A DNA stretch of 64,000 bases, taken from assembly GCF_026230105.1 (NCBI RefSeq), contig NC_079482.1, positions 11,284,001 to 11,348,000 of the forward strand, given 5' to 3'. Shown here piece by piece: positions 54,501 to 64,000 of this stretch; the stretch's first letter is position 1, and each line of letters starts with the position of its first letter. The stretch is from Diorhabda sublineata (Eukaryota > Arthropoda > Insecta > Coleoptera > Chrysomelidae). The notes below the pieces were generated by a model. The model made no database searches. It worked only from the letters and a program-made list of their open reading frames with translations, and was not told where the DNA came from. The translations under genes and the position numbers were made by a program.

Positions 54501-56600
54501 TAACTCAAATATATAAGAATTGATGAGATTCGACTTGAAATGAGGAAGATAGACTTTGGAAATTTCCATGCAAAACAATGTGACAATCGACCTCAATGGC
54601 CTTCAATGGATGTAAATCGACGATATCGGAAAAATTTAGTTGCCAACTTACTCAAATATATAAGAATTGATGAGATTCGACTTGAAATGAGGAAGATAGA
54701 CTTTGGAAATTTTCATGCATAACAATGTGACAATCGACCTTAATGGGCTTCAATGGATGTAAATCGACGATATCTGAAAAAGTTAGTTGCCAACTAACTC
54801 AAATATATAAGAATTGATGAGATTCGACTTGAAATGAGAAAGATAGACTTTGGGAATTTTCATGCAAAACAATGTGACAATCAACCTCAATGGGCTTCAA
54901 TGGATGTAAATCGACGATATCTGAAAAAGTTATTTGCCAACTAACTCAAATATATAAGAATTGATGAGATTCGACTTGAATTGAGGAAGATAGACTTTGA
55001 AAATTTTCATTCAAACAAAGTGACAATCGTCCTCAATGGGCTTCAATGGATGTGAATCGACGATATCTGAAAAAGTTAGTTGCCAACTAACTCAAATATA
55101 TAAGAATTGATGAGATTCGACTTGAAATGGGGAAGATAGACTTTGAAAATTTTCATTCAAACAAAGTGACAATCGTCATCAATGGGCTTCAATGGATGTG
55201 AATCGACGATATCTGAAAAAGTTAGTTGCCAACTAACTCAAATATATAAGAATTGATGAGATTCGACTTGAAATGAGGAAAGATAGACTTTGGAAATTTT
55301 CATGCATAACAATGTGACAATCGACCTCAATGGGCTTCAATGGATGTAAATCGACGATATCTGAAAAAGTTAGTTGCCAACTAACTCAAATATATAAGAA
55401 TTGATGAGATTCGACTTGAAATGAGGAAGATAGACTTTGGAAATTTTCATGCAAAACAATGTGACAATCGACCTCAATGGGCTTCAATGGATGTAAATCG
55501 ACGATATCTGAAAAATTTAGTTGCCAACTAACCCAAATATATAAGAATTGATGAAATTCGACTTGAAATGAGGAAGATAGACTTTGAAAATTTTCATTCA
55601 AACAAAGTGACAATCGTCCTCAATGGGCTTCAATGGATGTGAATCGACGATATCTGAAAAAGTTAGTTGCCAACTAACTCAAATATATAAGAATTGATGA
55701 GATTCGACTTGAAATGAGGAAGATAGACTTTGGAAATTTTCATGCAAAACAATGTGACAATCAACCTCAATGGGCTTCAATGGATGTAAATCGACGATAT
55801 CTGAAAAAGATAATTGCCAGCTAACTCAAATATATAAGAATTGATGAGATTTGACTTGAAATGAGGAAGATAGACTTTGAAAATTTTCATTCAAACAAAG
55901 TGACAATCGACCTCACTGGGCTTCAATGGATGTAAATCGACGATATCTGAAAAAGTTAGTTGCCAACTAACTCAAATATATAAGAATTGATGAGATTCGA
56001 CTTGAAATGAGAAAGATAGACTTTGGGAATTTTCATGCAAAACAATGTGACAATCAACCTCAATGGGCTTCAATGGATGTAAATCGACGATATCTGAAAA
56101 AGTTATTTGCCAACTAACTCGAATATATAAGAATTGATGAGATTCGACTTGAATTGAGGAAGATAGACTTTGAAAATTTTCATTCAAACAAAGTGACAAT
56201 CGTCCTCAATGGGCTTCAATGGATGTGAATCGACGATATCTGAAAAAGTTAGTTGCCAACTAACTCAAATATATAAGAATTGATGAGATTCGACTTGAAA
56301 TGAGGAAGATAGACTTTGAAAATTTTCATTCAAAGTGACAATCGTCATCAATGGGCTTCAATGGATGTGAATCGACGATATCTGAAAAAGGTAGTTGCCA
56401 ACTAACTCAAATATATAAGAATTGATGAGATTCGACTTGAAATGAGGAAGATAGACTTTGGAAATTTTCATGCATAACAAGGTGACAATCAACCTCAATG
56501 GGCTTCAATGGATGTAAATCGACGATATCTGAAAAAGTTAGTTGCCAACTAACTCAAATATATAAGAATTGATGAGATTCGACTTGAAATGAGGAAGATA
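51500..56600 (+). repeat. 20-monomer higher-order repeat (2,933-2,934 bp)
   Basis: About 51,550-53,650 matches about 54,483-56,580. The offset moves from 2,933 to 2,934 because the second copy gained one A (GAAATGAGGAAAGATAG near 55,270). It then drops by about 4 because of a 4-bp loss near 56,331. Shared signatures are CAATGGCC, GAAATGGGGAAG, CTAACCCAAAT and AAAAAGATAATTGCC. Confidence 0.8.
56322..56342 (+). repeat. 142-bp monomer with a 4-bp deletion
   Basis: TTTTCATTCAAAGTGAC replaces TTTTCATTCAAACAAAGTGAC, a loss of CAAA or an equivalent 4 bp inside a short AAAC/AAAG direct repeat. This is the largest within-monomer deletion I noticed. Replication slippage is the simplest reading. Confidence 0.85.
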
Positions 56601-59600
56601 GACTTTGGAAATTTTCATGCAACACAATGTGACAATCGACCTCAATGGGCTTCAATGGATGTAAATCGACGATATCTGAAAAATTTAGTTGCCAACTAAC
56701 CCAAATATATAAGAATTGATGAAATTCGACTTGAAATGAGGAAGATAGACTTTGAAAATTTTCATTCAAACAAAGTGACAATCGTCCTCAATGGGCTTCA
56801 ATGGATGTGAATCGACGATATCTGGAAAAGTTAGTTGCCAACTAACTCAAGTATATAAGAATTGATGAGATTCGACTTGAAATGAGGAAGATAGACTTTG
56901 GAAATTTTCATGCAAAACAATGTGACAATCAACCTCAATGGGCTTCAATGGATGTAAATCGACGATATCTGAAAAAGATAATTGCCAACTAACTCAAATA
57001 TATAAGAATTGATGAGATTTGACTTGAAATGAGGAAGATAGACTTTGAAAATTTTCATTCAAACAAAGTGACAATCGACCTCACTGGGCTTCAATGGATG
57101 TAAATCGACGATATCTGAAAAAGTTAGTTACCAACTAACTCAAATATATAAGAATTGATGAGATACGACTTGAAATGAGGAAGATAGACTTTGGAAATTT
57201 TCATGCAAAACAATGTGACAATCGACCTAAATGGGCTTCAATGGATGTAAATCGACGATATCTGAAAAATTTAGTTGCCAACTTACTCAAATATATAAGA
57301 ATTGATGAGGTTCGACTTGAAATGAGGAAGATAGACTTTGGAAATTTTCATGCAAAACAATGTGACAATCGACCTCAATGGGCTTCAATGGATGTAAATC
57401 GACGAAATCTGAGAAATTTAGTTGCCAACTAACTCGAATATATAAGAATTGATGAGATTCGACTTGAAATGAGGGAGATAGACTTTGGAAATTTTCATGC
57501 AAAACAATGTGACAATCGACCTCAATGGGCTTCAATGGATGTAAATCAACGATATCTGAGGAAGTTAGTTGCCAACTAATTCAAATATATAAGAATTGAT
57601 GAGATTCGACTTGATATGAGGAAGATAGACTTTGAAAATTTTCATTCAAAACAAAGTGACAATCGACCTCAATGGGCTTTAATGGATGTAAATCGACGAT
57701 ATCTGAAAAAGTTAGTTGCCAACTAACTCAAATATATAAGAATTGATGAGATTCGACTTGAAATGAGGAAGATAGACTTTGAAAATTTTCATTCAAACAA
57801 AGTGACAATCGTCATCAATGGGCTTCAATGGATGTGAATCGACGATATCTGAAAAAGTTAGTTGCCAACTAACTCAAATATATAAGAATTGATGAGATTC
57901 GACTTGAAATGAGGAAGATAGACTTTGAAAATTTTCATTCAAACAAAGTGACAATCGTCATCAATGGGCTTCAATGGATGTGATTCGACGATATCTGAAA
58001 AAGTTAGTTGCCAACTAACTCAAGTATATAAGAATTGATGAGATTCGACTTGAAATGAGGAAGATAGACTTTGGAAATTTTCATGCATAACAATGTGACA
58101 ATCGACCTCAATGGGCTTCAATGGATGTAAATCGACGATATCTGAAAAAGTTAGTTGCCAACTAACTCAAATATATAAGAATTGATGAGATTCGACTTGA
58201 AATGAGGAAGATAGACTTTGGAAATTTTCATGCATAACAATGTGACAATCGACCTCAATGGGCTTCAATGGATGTAAATCGACGATATCTGAAAAAGTTA
58301 GTTGCCAACTAACTCAAATATATAAGAATTGATGAGATTCGACTTGAAATGAGGAAGATAGACTTCGGAAATTTTCATGCAAAACAATGTGACAATCGAC
58401 CTCAATGGGCTTCAATGGATGTAAATCGACGATATCTGAAAAATTTAGTTGCCAACTAACCCAAATATATAAGAATTGATGAAATTCGACTTGAAATGAG
58501 GAAGATAGACTTTGAAAATTTTCATTCAAACAAAGTGACAATCGTCCTCAATGGGCTTCAATGGATGTGAATCGACGATATCTGAAAAAGTTAGTTGCCA
58601 ACTAACTCAAATATATAAGAATTGATGAGATTCGACTTGAAATGAGGAAGATAGACTTTGGAAATTTTCATGCAAAACAATGTGACAATCAACCTCAATG
58701 GGCTTCAATGGATGTAAATCGACGATATCTGAAAAAGATAATTGCCAACTAACTCAAATATATAAGAATTGATGAGATTTGACTTGAAATGAGGAAGATA
58801 GACTTTGAAAATTTTCAATCAAACAAAGTGACAATCGACGTCACTGGACTTCAATGGATGTAAATCGACGATATCTGAAAAAGTTAGTTGCCAACTAACT
58901 CAAATATATAAGAATTGATGAGATACGACTTGAAATGAGGAAGATAGACTTTGGAAATTTTCATGCAAAACAATGTGACAATCGACCTAAATGGGCTTCA
59001 ATGGATGTAAATCGACGATATCTGAAAAATTTAGTTGCCAACTTACTCAAATATATAAGAATTGATGAGATTCGACTTGAAATGAGGAAGATAGACTTTG
59101 GAAATTTTCATGCATAACAATGTGACAATCGACCTCAATGGGCTTCAATGGATGTAAATCGACGATATCTGAAAAAGTTAGTTGCCAACTAACTCAAATA
59201 TATAAGAATTGATGAGATTCGACTTGAAATGAGAAAGATAGACTTTGGAAATTTTCATGCAAAACAATGTGACAATCGACCTCAATGGGCTTCAATGGAT
59301 GTAAATCGACGATATCTGAAAAATTCAGTTGCCAACTAATTCAAATATATAAGAATTGATGAGATTCGACTTGAAATGAGGAAGATAGACTTTGGAAATT
59401 TTCATGCAAAACAATGTGACAATCGACCTCAATGGGCTTCAATGGATGTAAATCGACGAAATCTGAGAAATTTAGTTGCCAACTAACTCGAATATATAAG
59501 AATTGATGAGATTCGACTTGATATGAGGAAGATAGACTTTGAAAATTTTCATTCAAAACAAAGTGACAATCGACCTCAATGGGCTTTAATGGATGTAAAT

Positions 59601-60160
59601 CGACGATATCTGAAAAAGTTAGTTGCCAACTAACTCAAATATATGAGAATTGATGAGATTCGACTTGAAATGAGGAAGATAGACTTTGAAAATTTTCATT
59701 CAAACAAAGTGACAATCGTCATCAATGGGCTTCAATGGATGTGAATCGACGATATCTGAGGAAGTTAGTTGCCAACTAATTCAAATATATAGGAATTGAT
59801 GAGATTCGACTTGATATGAGGAAGATAGACTTTGGAAATTTTCATGCATAACAATGTGACAATCGACCTCAATGGGCTTCAATGGATGTAAATCGACGAT
59901 ATCTGAAAAAGTTAGTTGCCAACTAACTCAAATATATAAGAATTGATGAGATTCGACTTGAAATGAGGAAGATAGACCTCGGAAATTTTCATGCAAAACA
60001 ATGTGACAATCGACCTCAATGGGCTTCAATGGATGTAAATCGACGATATCTGAAAAATTTAGTTGCCAACTAACCCAAATATATAAGAATTGATGAAATT
60101 CGACTTGAAATGAGGAAGATAGACTTTGAAAATTTTCATTCAAACAAAGTGACAATCGTC
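56554..60160 (+). repeat. 12-monomer (1,760 bp) and 11-monomer (1,614 bp) repeats
   Basis: The block around 56,554-57,300 recurs at 58,314-59,060 (1,760 bp). Part of it recurs again at 59,928 onward (1,614 bp later). The GACCTAAATGGGC variant near 57,225 and 58,985 and the CAATCAAACAAAG and GACGTCACTGG variants near 58,816 and 60,430 show which copies are closest. Confidence 0.76.
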
Positions 60161-60611
60161 CTCAATGGGCTTCAATGGATGTGAATCGACGATATCTGAA
60201 AAAGTTAGTTGCCAACTAACTCAAATATATAAGAATTGATGAGATTCGACTTGAAATGAGGAAGATAGACTTTGGAAATTTTCATGCAAAACAATGTGAC
60301 AATCAACCTCAATGGGCTTCAATGGATGTAAATCGACGATATCTGAAAAAGATAATTGCCAACTAACTCAAATATATAAGAATTGATGAGATTTGACTTG
60401 AAATGAGGAAGATAGACTTTGAAAATTTTCAATCAAACAAAGTGACAATCGACGTCACTGGGCTTCAATGGATGTAAATCGACGATATCTGAAAAAGTTA
60501 GTTGCCAACTAACTCAAATATATAAGAATTGATGAGATACGACTTGAAATGAGGAAGATAGACTTTGGAAATTTTCATGCAAACAATGTGACAATCGACC
60601 TCAATGGGCTT

Positions 60612-61229
60612 CAATGGATGTAAATCGACGATATCTGAAAAATTCAGTTGCCAACTAACTCAAATATATAAGAATTGATGAGATTCGACTTGAAATGAGG
60701 AAGATAGACTTTGGAAATTTTCATGCAAAACAATGTGACAATCGACCTCAATGGGCTTCAATGGATGTAAATCGACGAAATCTGAGAAATTTAGTTGCCA
60801 ACTAACTCGAATATATAAGAATTGATGAGATTCGACTTGATATGAGGAAGATAGACTTTGAAAATTTTCATTCAAAACAAAGTGACAATCGACCTCAATG
60901 GGCTTTAATGGATGTAAATCGACGATATCTGAAAAATTCAGTTGCCAACTAACTCAAATATATAAGAATTGATGAGATTCGACTTGAAATGAGGAAGATA
61001 GACTTTGGAAATTTTCATGCAAAACAATGTGACAATCGACCTCAATGGGCTTCAATGGATGTAAATCGACGAAATCTGAGAAATTTAGTTGCCAACTAAC
61101 TCGAATATATAAGAATTGATGAGATTCGACTTGATATGAGGAAGATAGACTTTGAAAATTTTCATTCAAAACAAAGTGACAATCGACCTCAATGGGCTTT
61201 AATGGATGTAAATCGACGATATCTGAAAA
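60612..61229 (+). repeat. Exact 2-monomer tandem duplication (294 bp)
   Basis: About 60,612-60,935 matches 60,906-61,229 at an offset of exactly 294 bp. Shared private signatures are AAAAATTCAGTTG, CGACGAAATCTGAG, CTCGAATATA, CTTGATATGAGG and GGGCTTTAATGG. A related single block sits near 59,320-59,610. The preceding monomer has a 1-bp loss, ATGCAAACAATG near 60,579. Confidence 0.85.
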
Positions 61230-62570
61230 AGTTAGTTGCCAACTATTTCAAATATATAAGAATTGATGAGATTCGACTTGAAATGAGGAAGATAGACTTT
61301 GAAAATTTTCATTCAAACAAAGTGACAATCGTCATCAATGGGATTCAATGGATGTGAATCGACGATATCTGAGGAAGTTAGTTGCCAACTAATTCAAATA
61401 TATAAGAATTGATGAGATTCGACTTGATATGAGGAAGATAGACTTTGAAAATTTTCATTCAAACAAAGTGACAATCGTCCTCAATGGGCTTCAATGGATG
61501 TGAATCGACGATATCTGAAAAAGTTAGTTGCCAACTAACTCAAATATATAAGAATTGATGAGATTCGACTTGAAATGAGGAAGATAGACTTTGAAAATTT
61601 TCATTCAAACAAAGTGACAATCGTCATCAATGGGCTTCAATGGATGTGATTCGACGATATCTGGAAAAGTTAGTTGCCAACTAACTCAAATATATGAGAA
61701 TTGATGAGATTCGACTTGAAATGAGGAAGATAGACTTTGGAAATTTTCATGCATAACAATGTGACAATCGACCTCAATGGGCTTCAATGGATGTAAATCG
61801 ACGATATCTGAAAAAGTTAGTTGCCAACTAACTCAAATATATAAGAATTGATGAGATTCGACTTGAAATGAGGAAGATAGACTTTGAAAATTTTCATTCA
61901 AAACAAAGTGACAATCGACCTCAATGGGCTTTAATGGATGTAAATCGACGATATCTGAAAAAGTTAGTTGCCAACTAACTCAAATATATAAGAATTGATG
62001 AGATTCGACTTGAAATGAGGAAGATAGACTTTGAAAATTTTCATTCAAACAAAGTGACAATCGTCCTCAATGGGCTTCAATGGATGTGAATCGACGATAT
62101 CTGAAAAAGTTAGTTGCCAACAAACTCAAATATATAAGAATTGATGAGATTCGACTTGAAATGAGGAAGATAGACTTTGAAAATTTTCATTCAAACAAAG
62201 TGACAATCGTCATCAATGGGCTTCAATGGATGTGATTCGACGATATCTGAGGAAGTTAGTTGCCAACTAATTCAAATATATAAGAATTGATGAGATTCGA
62301 CTTGATATGAGGAAGATAGACTTTGAAAATTTTCATTCAAACAAAGTGACAATCGTCCTCAATGGGCTTCAATGGATGTGAATCGACGATATCTGAAAAA
62401 GTTAGTTGCCAACTAACTCAAATATATAAGAATTGATGAGATTCGACTTGAAATGAGGAAGATAGACTTTGAAAATTTTCATTCAAACAAAGTGACAATC
62501 GTCCTCAATGGGCTTCAATGGATGTGAATCGACGATATCTCAAAAAGTTAGTTGCCAACTAACTCAAATA

Positions 62571-62864
62571 TATAAGAATTGATGAGATTCGACTTGAAAT
62601 GAGGAAGATAGACTTTGGAAATTTTCATGCATAACAATGTGACAATCGACCTCAATGGGCTTCAATGGATGTAAATCGACGATATCTGAAAAAGTTAGTT
62701 GCCAACTAACTCAAATATATAAGAATTGATGAGATTCGACTTGAAATGAGGAAGATAGACTTTGGAAATTTTCATGCATAACAATGTGACAATCGACCTC
62801 AATGGGCTTCAATGGATGTAAATCGACGATATCTGAAAAAGTTAGTTGCCAACTAACTCAAATA
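62571..62864 (+). repeat. Two adjacent GCATAACAATG monomers
   Basis: Two consecutive 147-bp monomers carry GCATAACAATG and appear otherwise identical to each other (variable segments near 62,628 and 62,775). The same pairing occurs near 58,084 and 58,231. Confidence 0.75.
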
Positions 62865-64000
62865 TATAAGAATTGATGAGATTCGACTTGAAATGAGGAA
62901 GATAGACTTTGGAAATTTTCATGCAAAACAATGTGACAATCGACCTCAATTGGCTTCAATGGATGTGAATCGACGATATCTGAGAAAGTTAGTTGCCAAC
63001 TAACTCAAATATATAAGAATTGATGAGATACGACTTGAAATGAGGAAGATAGACTCTGGAAATTTTCATGCAAAACAATGTGACAATCGACCTAAATGGG
63101 CTTCAATGGATGTAAATCGACGATATCTGAAAAATTTAGTTGCCAACTTACTCAAATATATAAGAATTGATGAGATTCGACTTGAAATGAGGAAGATAGA
63201 CTTTGGAAATTTTCATGCATAACAATGTGACAATCGACCTCAATGGGCTTCAATGGATGTAAATCGACGATATCTGAAAAAGTTAGTTGCCAACTAACTC
63301 AAATATATAAGAATTGATGAGATTCGACTTGAAATGAGAAAGATAGACTTTGGAAATTTTCATGCAAAACAATGTGACAATCGACCTCAATGGGCTTCAA
63401 TGGATGTAAATCGACGATATCTGAAAAATTCAGTTGCCAACTAACTCAAATATATAAGAATTGATGAGATTCGACTTGAAATGAGGAAGATAGACTTTGG
63501 AAATTTTAATGCAAAACAATGTGACAATCGACCTCAATGGGCTTCAATGGATGTAAATCGACGAAATCTGAGAAGTTTAGTTGCCAACTAACTCGAATAT
63601 ATAAGAATTGATGAGATTCGACTTGAAATGAGGGAGATAGACTTAGGAAATTTTCATGCAAAACAATGTGACAATCGACCTCAATGGGCTTCAATGGATG
63701 TAAATCGACGATATCTGAGGAAGTTAATTGCCAACTAATTCAAATATATAAGAATTGATGAGATTCGACTTGATATGAGGAAGATAGACTTTGAAAATTT
63801 TCATTCAAAACAAAGTGACAATCGACCTCAATGGGCTTTAATGGATGTAAATCGACGATATCTGAAAAAGTTAGTTGCCAACTAACTCAAATATATAAGA
63901 ATTGATGAGATTCGACTTGAAATGAGGAAGATAGACTTTGAAAATTTTCATTCAATCAAAGTGACAATCGTCATCAATGGGCTTCAATGGATGTGAATCG

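Larger units (their letters stand above)
1..64000 (+). repeat. 147-bp satellite array filling the window
   Basis: The sequence is head-to-tail copies of one monomer from first to last base, roughly 435 copies in a single orientation. The phase can be read from GATTCGAC: it starts at 131, 278 and 424 (the last as GATTTGAC), giving steps of 147 and 146 bp. A typical 147-bp monomer has about 50 G or C, so the array is about 34% G+C. Nothing unrelated to the monomer interrupts it, so every stretch without a gene holds satellite. The array is cut at both ends of the window. Arrays of this size and monomer length are known from eukaryotic centromeres and heterochromatin. A centromeric role is inference; the species and family are not identified. 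Confidence 0.98.
52400..64000 (+). repeat. Array zone 6, marked by CTAACCCAAAT, GATAATTGCC and CTTGATATGAGG
   Basis: CTAACCCAAAT with GATGAAATTCG occurs near 52,595, 55,529, 56,697, 58,457 and 60,071. AAAAAGATAATTGCC follows about two monomers later in each case. CTTGATATGAGG appears only from about 57,611 to the end. GGGCTTTAATGG and AAAAATTCAGTTG are also confined to the last part. Repeat offsets in the zone are 2,934, 1,168, 1,760 and 1,614 bp (20, 8, 12 and 11 monomers). Confidence 0.8.

Noticed and set aside
1..64000. CRISPR array
   Set aside because: The spacing is regular, but there are no unique spacers between conserved repeats; the entire 147-bp unit repeats, and no cas-like gene is present.
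1..64000. Transposon, LTR retrotransposon or inserted unique DNA within the array
   Set aside because: I followed the monomer phase through the window and found no break longer than a few bases, no terminal repeats and no target-site duplication.
1..64000. rRNA spacer or telomeric repeat array
   Set aside because: No rRNA-like conserved sequence and no TTTAGGG- or TTAGGG-type short repeats occur.
1..64000. Inversion of part of the array
   Set aside because: All monomers I read run in the same orientation; the - strand open frames are simply the reverse reading of these monomers.
1..64000. Assignment to a named plant satellite family
   Set aside because: Several plants have centromeric satellites of 145-150 bp, but length alone is not diagnostic, and I cannot match this sequence to one without a database search.

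Overview
The whole 64 kb window is one uninterrupted satellite DNA array. It consists of roughly 435 head-to-tail copies of an AT-rich monomer (about 34% G+C), all in the same orientation. The basic length is 147 bp, with 146 bp and 145 bp variants. I found no unique sequence, gene, RNA gene, transposon, CRISPR array, telomere repeat or strand switch. Both window edges cut through monomers, so the array extends beyond the window. Such an array points to a eukaryotic chromosome, most likely a centromere, pericentromere or other heterochromatic block. A flowering plant is a reasonable guess from the monomer length and composition, but the species and satellite family cannot be named from sequence alone.

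The monomer contains these parts in order: GATTCGAC; a GGAAATTTTC or GAAAATTTTC block; a variable ATGC/ATTC segment that sets the monomer length; ATCGACC; two TCAATGG copies 10 bp apart; AAATCGACGATATC; a 19-bp dyad AGTTAGTTG-C-CAACTAACT; and TATATAAG, which fits the TATA-box consensus. Five subtypes differ in the variable segment: GCAAAACAATG (147), GCATAACAATG (147), TCAAAACAAAG (147), TCAAACAAAG (146) and TCAAAAAAG (145).

The monomers form multi-monomer higher-order repeats whose unit changes along the array. From 1 to about 20.2 kb a diagnostic monomer (GAACTGAG plus GGATATTTTC) recurs 13 times at 15-, 10-, 15-, 13-, 13-, 7-, 6-, 9-, 12-, 9-, 21- and 2-monomer spacing, and a 3,661-bp (25-monomer) segment is duplicated. 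At 20.2-26.5 kb many monomers have lost the in-frame stop, and one monomer is exactly triplicated. At 26.5-36.8 kb AAGATAGTCTTTGG and GAAAGAGTTAG monomers form 8-, 5-, 18- and 17-monomer repeats. At 36.8-42 kb there is a 15-monomer repeat and a 4-monomer repeat. At 42-52.4 kb new markers (ATCGTCCTC, CAATGGCC, CATACAAAAC) recur at 8-, 16-, 21- and 13-monomer spacing. At 52.4-64 kb CTAACCCAAAT, GATAATTGCC and CTTGATATGAGG mark 20-, 12-, 11- and 2-monomer repeats. This mosaic is the expected result of unequal exchange and local homogenisation.

Because 147 is 3 x 49, some runs read as open frames of up to 183 codons on the + strand, with shorter ones on the - strand. I regard these as by-products of the period, not genes. 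The most interesting signals are the conserved dyad, the per-monomer TATA-like site, the CpG-decay pattern, and the nested, shifting higher-order structure.
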